Positions 17,390 through 24,407 of a stretch of DNA of 64,000 nt are shown piece after piece (the stretch's first letter is position 1; each line of letters starts with the position of its first letter). The notes beneath the pieces are model-generated. The model searched no databases. It was not told the DNA's origin and was given only the letters and a program-made list of their open reading frames with translations. Source of the stretch: Bacillota bacterium (lineage in GTDB: Bacteria; Bacillota; Clostridia; Lachnospirales; Lachnospiraceae); NCBI GenBank assembly GCA_023392615.1, contig JAEVYT010000002.1, positions 186,001-250,000 on the forward strand, read 5' to 3'. Position numbers and translations under genes: made by a program.

Positions 17390-17707
17390 ATGGATATACA
17401 GTTAAAAAAAGGTTTGTTAGAATTTTGTGTACTGGCTGTTTTAAAGAAATCAGATTCCTATGGATATCAGATTATTAAAGATATATCTACTTGCATCGAG
17501 ATTTCGGAATCAACGTTGTATCCGATATTAAAAAGACTGGAGACGGGATCTTATCTAGAGACATATTCAGTCGAACATAACAGCCGTTTAAGAAAGTACT
17601 ATAAGATTACGGACCTTGGAAAAGAATATATGGAAGAATTCCTAACGGAATGGGCGCAGGTTATGAATATTTATTATTTTATAAAAGGAGATGAAAATCA
17701 TGAATAA
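17390..17707 (+). CDS. PadR family transcriptional regulator
   Basis: A 105-residue PadR-s1 type winged-helix protein: LLEFCVLAVLKKSDSYGYQIIKDI, then SESTLYPILKRLETGSYLETY and RKYYKITDLGKEYMEEF. Short PadR regulators of this type commonly sit before DUF1700/DUF4097 membrane genes, in operons linked to antimicrobial or envelope stress. Start after AAAAGGAGG. Its own operator appears at 17344-17374. The stop overlaps the next gene by 8 bp. Confidence 0.92.
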   Translation: MDIQLKKGLLEFCVLAVLKKSDSYGYQIIKDISTCIEISESTLYPILKRLETGSYLETYSVEHNSRLRKYYKITDLGKEYMEEFLTEWAQVMNIYYFIKGDENHE

Positions 17708-18293
17708 AATAGTTTTTTTGAAGGAGCTGGAATTAAGTCTAAATAAGTTAAAAGCTTCAGAGATCGAAAAGCATATCAATTATTACGATGAAATGATTAG
17801 TGATTATATGGAAAACGGAATGTCGGAAGAGAGTGCAGTTGAGAGAATCGGTAACCCGAAGATGATTGCAAAGGAACTCATGGAGGGATATGACAGTATT
17901 AAGATAGCGATGCCGGGAACAGGTAGTAGGATTTTAAATATTGTACTATTAATTCTTGGTTTCCCTCTATGGGGTAGCTTGCTGCTATCTGCTGTGCTCT
18001 TGCTATTGTCCTTCTATATAGTTCTTTGGTGTATTCCATTCGCTACCGGAGCAAGTGGTATAGGATTTTTTGCTGCTTCTATTGTTGGTATCATTGGATC
18101 CCCTTTTGTTATGGTAAACAGTGTATCCGTTGGTATCATTCAATTAGGGGCAGGAATAGCCTCTATCGGTATTTCGACTTTATTTATATATGCAACAATC
18201 ATCTTGTATCGAAAAATTATTATATTGACTAAGAATTTTAATAAAAAATTAAAAGGAATGTTTTGGAGGAGGGTAAAGTACAATGAAAATTAA
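17700..18293 (+). CDS. DUF1700 family membrane protein
   Basis: A 197-residue protein: N-terminal helical domain (LKELELSLNKLKASEIEKHINYYDEMI, then MSEESAVERIGNPKMIAKEL) matching DUF1700, followed by about four membrane segments between residues 75 and 180. ATG 17700 is chosen over ATG 17691 because AAGGAG abuts the earlier codon but sits 9 bases before the later one. DUF1700 proteins are membrane partners of PadR-regulated operons; their biochemical role is unknown. Confidence 0.88.
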   Translation: MNKIVFLKELELSLNKLKASEIEKHINYYDEMISDYMENGMSEESAVERIGNPKMIAKELMEGYDSIKIAMPGTGSRILNIVLLILGFPLWGSLLLSAVLLLLSFYIVLWCIPFATGASGIGFFAASIVGIIGSPFVMVNSVSVGIIQLGAGIASIGISTLFIYATIILYRKIIILTKNFNKKLKGMFWRRVKYNEN

Positions 18294-18519
18294 GAATTAT
18301 CGAAAGAAATTAGTAATGTTAAGCTTCATCCTATTGTTAGCAGGAACATTAATTACCGCAGTTGGATTTGGTACTACCGGGTTTCAATATAGTAAATTAA
18401 AAGATAAGTTAAAAAATGATAGATGGTATCAGACAATTCATATCAACAGCTCCGGAGACTTTTGGTATGGAATCGACCTAGGCGATATTCAAATATTCAC
18501 TATTGGCGATAGCGAGTAA
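18283..18519 (+). CDS. Short membrane-anchored protein, probable truncated DUF4097-type gene
   Basis: A 78-residue protein with one N-terminal membrane segment (residues 10-34), followed by a short extracytoplasmic stretch ending in IFTIGDSE. In PadR-DUF1700 operons the third gene usually encodes a much longer anchored DUF4097 beta-helix protein; here only the anchor and about 40 residues remain. GGAGGAGGG precedes the start, and the gene overlaps DUF1700 by 11 bp, so it is probably still translated. Family membership is inferred from position and N-terminal form, since little of the adhesin-like domain is left. Confidence 0.6.
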   Translation: MKIKNYRKKLVMLSFILLLAGTLITAVGFGTTGFQYSKLKDKLKNDRWYQTIHINSSGDFWYGIDLGDIQIFTIGDSE

Positions 18520-18560
18520 ATGAATTTTGTAATAAGTGATTACGAATAAGTGTGCTCATT

Positions 18561-18668
18561 TATAGGGAGATGTGGGAAAACATCAGTAGCTCGCACAACG
18601 AACTAGCATGCAAAAACCCACTCGGGAATAGGCTAATCGTTTTTTGCATCTACCCACACCTCCCTATT
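18561..18668. repeat. Imperfect 108-bp inverted repeat
   Basis: TATAGGGAGATGTGGG (18561-18576) pairs with CCCACACCTCCCTATT (18653-18668), 14 of 16 positions. An inner pair ATGCAAAAA (18608-18616) and TTTTTGCAT (18641-18649) gives a two-tier hairpin. It lies between a truncated gene and a convergent Rrf2 gene, so it may be a terminator or the trace of a small mobile element that cut the DUF4097-like gene. Confidence 0.5.
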
Positions 18669-18692
18669 TATGCATATTTACCCGTACAAAAT

Positions 18693-19196
18693 TTACTTCC
18701 TTGAATTTATAAACCACTCAAGAGTTGCTACTTCTGCTTCTTTCGGAAGGAGTTTATGGAAGACCTCGTTGTATAACCAAGCCAGAGTTTTTTTCTTGAG
18801 ATAATTTTTCATTTCTTCTTCCGCCTCCGTCATTACCACCTTAATTAGGCATGGGCATTTGGTGTGGGTGTCGGGGAGGCTCTCTTTATCAAGCAATATA
18901 TTGTTTTGTCTGATCTCTGCACATTGGAAGAATGATTCTTGTCCTTCAATAGATTCGATTACATCCCAAAAAGTAATATCGTCCGCATCTCGCGCCAACG
19001 CATATCCCCCTTTTACTCCGGGGATAGATTTTATAATACCGGTCTTTCCTAGCTTTGCAAATACTTTTGATAAATATGTTTCCGAGATTCCTTGGAATGT
19101 TGCGATTTCTCGAATACCTAACGACTTCGGAGAATCCGGATTAACCATATATAATAAGCAGTGTAACGCGTATTCAACTCCAACGGAAAACTTCAT
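18693..19196 (-). CDS. Rrf2 family transcriptional regulator
   Basis: A 167-residue winged-helix protein with the Rrf2 layout: MKFSVGVEYALHCLLYM, LGIREIATFQGISETYLSKVFAKL, GIIKSIPGVKGGYALARD and ITFWDVIESIEG. Cysteines occur at CAEIR near 97 and TKCPCL near 117, so an Fe-S cluster or a thiol switch is possible, although the spacing differs from IscR and NsrR. It diverges from the flavin-binding gene at 19398. A pair of CGTGGAT/ATCCACG half sites in the shared spacer may be its operators. Confidence 0.9.
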   Translation of the reverse strand: MKFSVGVEYALHCLLYMVNPDSPKSLGIREIATFQGISETYLSKVFAKLGKTGIIKSIPGVKGGYALARDADDITFWDVIESIEGQESFFQCAEIRQNNILLDKESLPDTHTKCPCLIKVVMTEAEEEMKNYLKKKTLAWLYNEVFHKLLPKEAEVATLEWFINSRK

Positions 19197-19278
19197 AATA
19201 TAAGCTCCTTTAAAATATATATTTGTTTTATCATAACTGATTCTTTGATTTCATTCAAGACACTTCGTAATTCATACC

Positions 19279-19363
19279 CGTGGATTATTTCATAAAGTAA
19301 TTTCTTATGCTTGACAAATGAATAATAATATTGTATCTTTATTACGGACAATAACTATCCACG
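19279..19363 (+). promoter_or_regulatory. Divergent regulatory region with promoter and half sites
   Basis: TTGACA (19311-19316) and TATCTT (19334-19339) at 17-bp spacing form the rightward promoter. CGTGGATTATTT (from 19279) and its inverse AATAACTATCCACG (ending 19363) flank that promoter symmetrically, as expected for operators of the divergent Rrf2 gene. The operator role is inferred. Confidence 0.5.
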
Positions 19364-19397
19364 ATAACACGTATCTATAATAAAAGGAGAATATAAT

Positions 19398-19769
19398 ATG
19401 TTTAATGAAAAATTTTTAGAGGTTTTAACTCATGAAGGAGTTGTGTCTATTGTAACATATTCCGGCGAAGAAGCACATGTTGCTAATACATGGAACAGCT
19501 ACCTGGTAGCTACAGACGATAATAAAATCTTAATTCCTGCAGCAGGAATGATAAAGACGGAAAATAACATTAATGTGAATTCCAAAGTTAAGTTAACATT
19601 AGGCTCCAAAGAGGTAATGGGTTACCACTATATGGGAACTGGATTTTTGATCGAGGGAAGCGCAAGATTCTTAAGAGATGGAGATTCCTTTGCTATGATG
19701 AAAGAAAAGTACCCATTTCTCTCTAGAGTGCTAGAGGTTACTGTACAATCTGTTAAACAAACATTGTAG
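19398..19769 (+). CDS. Pyridoxamine 5'-phosphate oxidase family FMN-binding protein
   Basis: A 123-residue single-domain split-barrel protein. The pattern FLEVLTHEGVVSIVTYS, HVANTWNSYLVATDDNKILIPAAGM and GTGFLIEGSARFL is that of small flavin-binding PNPOx-like proteins found in anaerobes and sulfate reducers (FMN-binding protein type). Expected activity is FMN-dependent reduction or electron transfer in the cytoplasm; the substrate is unknown. Start after AAAAGGAG. Divergent from an Rrf2 regulator, which probably controls it. Confidence 0.85.
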   Translation: MFNEKFLEVLTHEGVVSIVTYSGEEAHVANTWNSYLVATDDNKILIPAAGMIKTENNINVNSKVKLTLGSKEVMGYHYMGTGFLIEGSARFLRDGDSFAMMKEKYPFLSRVLEVTVQSVKQTL

Positions 19770-19820
19770 TATAATTAATCTAATAAGTGTGAGTTTAGAA
19801 AAGTTATGACAATATTGTTC

Positions 19821-19863
19821 AAGGGGCAGCTGCAAATAAGTTTATCATTTGCAGCTGCCCCTT
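19821..19863 (+). terminator. Terminator after the FMN-binding protein gene
   Basis: A 17-bp perfect stem (AAGGGGCAGCTGCAAAT and complement) with a short loop. The T tail is poor, but the stem is very stable. Confidence 0.65.
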
Positions 19864-19920
19864 ATGTCAAATATATAATAAACATAATCTTATTAAGAAA
19901 ATGTAGTTTTAATCAGAGGA

Positions 19921-19948
19921 AAAGCCAACTATCCAGTTAGTTGGCTTT
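19921..19948 (+). promoter_or_regulatory. Leader hairpin, unit 1
   Basis: AAAGCCAACTA (19921-19931) pairs with TAGTTGGCTTT (19938-19948), ending 3 bases before a ribosome binding site (TAGGGAG) and an ATG at 19964. A near-identical hairpin recurs at 20131-20155 in the same relation to another ATG. Confidence 0.6.
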
Positions 19949-19963
19949 AAGTAGGGAGATTTT

Positions 19964-20157
19964 ATGAAAAAATTTGTGGTTCACTTTTAAGTGTAATTTT
20001 TATCATGTGTTTAGTTTATACTGAAAATGTGGAGAAACTATATACAATTAATGAATATTATATGAATATTCAGTTCATAATACTGGAATATTATGTAAAA
20101 TTATATGCAATTGTTCAAAAATGCGGAGGAAAAGCCAACTTATTCAGTTGGCTTTAA
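19964..20157 (+). pseudogene. Possible frameshifted short secreted-peptide gene
   Basis: From ATG 19964 the reading frame stops after 8 codons (MKKFVVHF). One extra A in the A6 tract at 19967-19972 would open a 64-codon frame up to TAA 20157, starting MKKICGSLLSVIFIMCLVYT, which looks like a signal peptide or membrane anchor. The leader hairpin and ribosome binding site match the neighbouring unit. It could be a decayed gene or a slippage-controlled one; no homology is recognised. Confidence 0.3.
20131..20155 (+). promoter_or_regulatory. Leader hairpin, unit 2
   Basis: AAAGCCAACT (20131-20140) pairs with AGTTGGCTTT (20146-20155) and is followed by AAGGGGAGAAATTT and an ATG at 20170. The flanks GGAGGAAAAGCC and GGCTTTAAG are shared with unit 1, 210 bp upstream. 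Confidence 0.6.
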
Positions 20158-20169
20158 GGGGAGAAATTT

Positions 20170-20259
20170 ATGAAATCTATATTAAAGTTATTAACTGGCT
20201 TTACTATACTGTTATCCACTACTAACTTTTGTAACTTTTGTATTTGTTTAACTTTATAA
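20170..20259 (+). CDS. Putative 29-residue hydrophobic Cys-containing peptide
   Basis: A short frame beginning MKSILKLLTGFTILLSTT with three cysteines close to the C-terminus (NFCNFCICLTL). GGGGAG lies 7 bases before the ATG, and the leader hairpin of unit 1 is repeated here. Two basic residues and a hydrophobic run resemble exported signalling or lantibiotic-like peptides, but no family is recognised and no processing enzyme or receptor gene is adjacent. Translation is supported only by the ribosome binding site and the repeated leader. Confidence 0.4.
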   Translation: MKSILKLLTGFTILLSTTNFCNFCICLTL

Positions 20260-20622
20260 CCTTATTATAAAGCTAATATGTGTTCAAAATATTGATAAAC
20301 TGTGTTTTATTTATGAATTAATAACTTAATCGTAGCGGTGACACATATTACTTAGGGGGACAAAAGCATCCAAGCGGGAGCGTATTGCGATGAAATATTA
20401 TTTCTGATACATATTATTCAAAATGTTAGAAGTGACATTTCATAAATCAAGGTTTTTGACGCACGAACTAATTTGTGAAAACATTAGTAAGAATGAGTAG
20501 GACATTTGGAACATACCTTATAGTAATCGCAAAACTTCTGATATAAATTATGCGAATCTTATATACGCACAGTACTAATTTGCAGGGGATGGAGAATGAG
20601 CATATTAGAAAGGAGAGGCAGA
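20260..20622. other. Intergenic stretch without recognised features
   Basis: AT-rich DNA of about 360 bp between the short-peptide unit and the holin gene. I see no convincing ORF, RNA structure or complete promoter in it. Only the holin ribosome binding site (AAAGGAGAGG) near its end can be assigned. Confidence 0.5.
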
Positions 20623-20928
20623 ATGGAGATTTTATCAAAATATGTGGTAGTGGTTGTATTGGCCATTTGTTTGTGCCTAGGATACATAATAAAACACAGT
20701 ATATCATTTATTCCAAACAAATACATACCGCTTATTATGGCGGTGATCGGAACGATATTAAATGTATGGATCAGTGGATGGACTTTTTCACCCCAAATTC
20801 TACTTGGGGGATTGGCGAGTGGTCTTGCAAGTACCGGAACCTACGAAATGATCCGGAATATCTCGCCGGGGGATACGACACAGAGTAATCAGGATATGTC
20901 AAGCAGTAACGAAGAGGTAACAGAATAA
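20623..20928 (+). CDS. Lone phage-type holin-like protein
   Basis: A 101-residue protein with two hydrophobic segments (about residues 6-25 and 32-55), a glycine-rich LLGGLASGLASTGTYEMIRN stretch and a charged acidic tail, the plan of small phage holins of the A118/LL-H type. ATG 20623 is preferred because AAAGGAGAGG lies just upstream; in-frame ATG 20596 lacks a site. No endolysin or other phage gene is nearby, so it is either a prophage remnant or a domesticated holin. Confidence 0.65.
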   Translation: MEILSKYVVVVVLAICLCLGYIIKHSISFIPNKYIPLIMAVIGTILNVWISGWTFSPQILLGGLASGLASTGTYEMIRNISPGDTTQSNQDMSSSNEEVTE

Positions 20929-20932
20929 ATGG

Positions 20933-20975
20933 AACGGGCGTGCAAGTAAAATCTCGATTTGCATAGCCCGTTTTC
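20933..20975 (+). terminator. Terminator after the holin-like gene
   Basis: AACGGGC pairs with GCCCGTT, with an inner TGCAA / TTGCA stem, and is followed by TTCTTT. It starts 4 bp after the stop codon. Confidence 0.75.
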
Positions 20976-21173
20976 TTTGTGATTATGAAATGATTGTAAA
21001 AATTTAAATAAATTTCGCCTACTATCAGAAAATGTGGTATTATTGTATTATTATTTGCACATTGGACATGTTTTGATAAAGAGATATGATATGATAGCAA
21101 TAGATCGATACGTTATTTTTTTGAAATGAAAAATAAATTCAATTAGAATCGTTAATATAATACGGGGGTGTTT

Positions 21174-22241
21174 ATGAAGTTTATACATATTGCGGACATC
21201 CATCTAGGTGCGACTCCTGATTCAAATATGCCATGGAGTAGTGACAGGGAAAAGGAGCTATGGAGAAGCTTTGAACATATAATTGATCGCTGTAATGAAG
21301 AGAAGGTTGACCTATTGCTTATTGCGGGAGATCTCTTTCACAGACAGCCTTTGCTGAGAGAGTTAAAAGAAGTGAACTATCTATTTACCAAGCTCGAATA
21401 CTCTAAAGTAATCTTGATGGCAGGGAATCATGATTTTATCGGTGCCCGTTCCTTTTACCGGGATTTTGAGTGGAATGATAAAGTGCATATGTTTTTATCG
21501 GATTGTATAGAGAATGTGGTGTTAGCAGATATCCATACACAGATTTATGGTTTAAGCTATTGTACGAGGGATATAACAGCAGCTTTATATGATACAGTGA
21601 ACTCTGAAGAGAATGACTACTATAATATACTTTTGGCTCATGGTGGAGATGAACGTAACATTCCGATAAACCGAAGGAAGCTGAAGGATTCAGGTTTTGA
21701 CTATATTGCACTCGGGCATATACATAAGCCGGAGATGATAAACGGGAGAATGGCCTATAGTGGTTCGCTCGAGCCATTGGATAAGAATGAAATCGGTGAG
21801 CATGGTTATATTCTCGGAGAGATTTCGCGGGATGCGGAAGGTAATCATGTTACCAGTGTAGCATTTATCCCCTCCAGTCTCCGCCAATATAAAAGAGTTG
21901 TTTTGACAGTTAATAAAGATACAACCAATGGTTCCCTCATAGACCAGGCGAAGGAATTCATTCGTTCAAACGGTGTTGCCCATATCTATTCATTTACAAT
22001 TCGAGGAATAAGGGAGGAAAACCTTCATTTTGATTTAGAGGCATTGAAACAGCTGGGGTGTGTTCTGGAGGTAGAGGATCGTTCTGTCCCGGATTATGAT
22101 TTTGATGCGTTGTACCGTGAGAATGAGGACAATATGATTGGCATGTTCATACAGAGGATTCGTGAGAATGCTAAACAGGATGACATTGCGATGAAAGCAT
22201 TATATTATGGAATCGAAGCGTTACTTGGAGCAAAAAACTAA
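21174..22241 (+). CDS. SbcD/Mre11-like DNA repair exonuclease (YhaO type)
   Basis: A 355-residue calcineurin-like metallophosphoesterase. The five phosphoesterase motifs are visible: HIADIHLG (residues 4-11), LLLIAGDLFHR near 47, MAGNHDF near 84, LLAHGGDER near 155 and ALGHIHKPE near 180. The capping region and C-terminus fit the SbcD/YhaO branch. I choose ATG 21174, 3 bases after a GGGGGTG site, over the GTG at 21168 that overlaps it. It forms an operon with an SbcC/YhaN-like ATPase 50 bp downstream; the pair should process DNA ends. Confidence 0.9.
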   Translation: MKFIHIADIHLGATPDSNMPWSSDREKELWRSFEHIIDRCNEEKVDLLLIAGDLFHRQPLLRELKEVNYLFTKLEYSKVILMAGNHDFIGARSFYRDFEWNDKVHMFLSDCIENVVLADIHTQIYGLSYCTRDITAALYDTVNSEENDYYNILLAHGGDERNIPINRRKLKDSGFDYIALGHIHKPEMINGRMAYSGSLEPLDKNEIGEHGYILGEISRDAEGNHVTSVAFIPSSLRQYKRVVLTVNKDTTNGSLIDQAKEFIRSNGVAHIYSFTIRGIREENLHFDLEALKQLGCVLEVEDRSVPDYDFDALYRENEDNMIGMFIQRIRENAKQDDIAMKALYYGIEALLGAKN

Positions 22242-22291
22242 GAATAGTTGTTGAATATATCTTTAATATTTATGAAAGGTTTTGGTGATAG

Positions 22292-24388
22292 ATGCTATTT
22301 ACAAAACTGAAATTAAGTTATTTCGGTCGGTTCCATAATAAGGAACTGGATTTGAAGCCCGGAATAAATATAATATATGGTGATAACGAGGCCGGCAAAT
22401 CCACGATACACACCTTTATAAAGGGAATGTTGTTTGGAATAGAACGACTCAGGGGTAGGGGTTCTTCTTCAAAAGAAGATCAATATACAAGGTACCTTCC
22501 TTGGGAGTATCCTGGTGCATTTGGTGGAAGTATGGAAATCGGTATAGGAGAAAAGAGGTATCGGATACAAAGAAGCTTTCATGCAAATGATAAGCAATTT
22601 GTAGTAATTGATTTGGATACTGGCAGAGAAATAGTTCAAAAAGATGGACATATCAGTGAGATTATACCGGGATTAACGGAGTCTACCTTTAAGAATACGG
22701 TTAGTATCGAACAATTAAAAGCTTCAACGGATGGTGAGCTGGTGCTTCAGGTTCGTAACTATATTACAAATCTATCGATAGCCAAAAGTAAGGAAGTAGA
22801 TGTACAAAAGGCTATCAGCATGCTGAATGAACAGAGAAAGCATTTGGAATCCGGGATCAATCCGGATTTGATAGCAAATCTGGAAGCGGAGATTGCAGAA
22901 GGGATTGCAAAAGAGGACAGGATGGATCTATTATCCTCGCAGCTTAATGATTTGACCGGAGAAGAAAAACAAATTGAGCTAGATATTGATTTGGAACGCA
23001 GTCGGATGGAAGCACCGATTGCAAAACATATGGAACAGCTACCAGCCATCCTCGAGAAATATCGTTATTATCAAGATCTGACACAGCGTGAGGAACAGTT
23101 AAAAATAGAATATAATAATTTGTTGGAGAAAATATCGATACAAGAACGTGAGCTAGAGGCGGAATCGGTTCCAAAGGAAGATATCTCAAAACTTCAAGAG
23201 CTTCTGTTACAAAGTCAGAGTATGGAAGACGCGGAATCGGAATTTGGTAAGGACAACAATAATCTGAAACAGAAGGGAAGTAGAATACGATACGCAATAG
23301 TGCTACCGGCTGTACTCATTGCATTAATTATAGCTGGAATTAATAAGCTACATCCTGTAGGAATGGTGGTTGCTATAGTCATTGTAATATCCTCCGTGAT
23401 TGTCTCACTCATTCTAAGCGGAGAACAAAAAGAGGATCAGAATGATTCAGATCAGAGAATGGCATTAAATCGGAAGAATAGGGAACGAATTCGTGACGAA
23501 CTTCGTCAAATTATGCACAGGTACGGTGTGAATCACCCTGAACAATTATTTCGAATACAAGAGGAAGTAATAAGAAAATCATACCTTCTTGAGAATGCAA
23601 AAGAACAAAGCAAGGATATGGAAATGCGTCTGAATGATATAGAGGATGACAGAGATTCGATTTATGATATAATAATGAAATACATGCATTTATTTATCCG
23701 TGAGGATGAACTTACTCCTAGGGCAATGGAACGTCTTCAAGAGTTGCACCGAAATATGAAGCACGAGAGTAATGAAAAGCTGCTAGAGCTGAATAGAAGG
23801 AGAGATGGCTGCAGAGTTTCGATTGAAAAGCTCCGGTGGGAGATTGATTCACTAGTGGGCAATGAAGAAAAACTGTTAAAAGATCAAGAACGCTTAAAAG
23901 AACTAAAACAAAAGCAAGAAGAGAATTTGACAGAGCTTGAGGCAGTAAAACTGGCACTACAGGCTATACAGGAGCTGGCTGCCGATATACATGATAGCTT
24001 TGGACACCAACTTAACCGAGCTGTATCCGATATGATCAGCGAAGTAACCGGTGAGAAGTATACAGATTTGAAGGTGAATGAAAAACTTGAGATAAAAGTC
24101 GGTTGGAATCAAAATTATGTTCCGATAGACCGTCTTAGCGCAGGAACCATTGACCAGGTATATTTCGCACTACGTCTGGCGGTATCACAGCTACTACTAC
24201 CCCAGGAAGATCTGCCGATTTTACTAGATGATAGCTTTGCTCTATATGATAATAATAGGGTGAAGGGAGTAATCAAAATGCTATTACAGAAACAACAGGT
24301 GATATTATTTACCTGTCATAACAGGGAACAGGAACTTATGAAAGAGATGGGAATTCCGTTTCATTTCATAGACCTGTCAAATAGCTAA
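22292..24388 (+). CDS. SbcC/Rad50-like AAA ATPase with internal membrane segments (YhaN type)
   Basis: A 698-residue SMC-like ATPase. Walker A is GDNEAGKSTI near residues 29-38; the C-terminal half has the signature LSAGTIDQVYFALRLA near 612 and Walker B LPILLDDSFALYDNNR near 637. Long coiled coils flank a central pair of hydrophobic helices (about residues 330-372), a feature of Bacillus YhaN-like proteins that is absent from true SbcC. This implies that the coiled-coil apex is anchored in the membrane. It partners the SbcD-like nuclease encoded just upstream. Start after GAAAGG. Confidence 0.88.
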   Translation: MLFTKLKLSYFGRFHNKELDLKPGINIIYGDNEAGKSTIHTFIKGMLFGIERLRGRGSSSKEDQYTRYLPWEYPGAFGGSMEIGIGEKRYRIQRSFHANDKQFVVIDLDTGREIVQKDGHISEIIPGLTESTFKNTVSIEQLKASTDGELVLQVRNYITNLSIAKSKEVDVQKAISMLNEQRKHLESGINPDLIANLEAEIAEGIAKEDRMDLLSSQLNDLTGEEKQIELDIDLERSRMEAPIAKHMEQLPAILEKYRYYQDLTQREEQLKIEYNNLLEKISIQERELEAESVPKEDISKLQELLLQSQSMEDAESEFGKDNNNLKQKGSRIRYAIVLPAVLIALIIAGINKLHPVGMVVAIVIVISSVIVSLILSGEQKEDQNDSDQRMALNRKNRERIRDELRQIMHRYGVNHPEQLFRIQEEVIRKSYLLENAKEQSKDMEMRLNDIEDDRDSIYDIIMKYMHLFIREDELTPRAMERLQELHRNMKHESNEKLLELNRRRDGCRVSIEKLRWEIDSLVGNEEKLLKDQERLKELKQKQEENLTELEAVKLALQAIQELAADIHDSFGHQLNRAVSDMISEVTGEKYTDLKVNEKLEIKVGWNQNYVPIDRLSAGTIDQVYFALRLAVSQLLLPQEDLPILLDDSFALYDNNRVKGVIKMLLQKQQVILFTCHNREQELMKEMGIPFHFIDLSNS

Positions 24389-24407
24389 TTTTTATGGAGG
24401 CATTACC

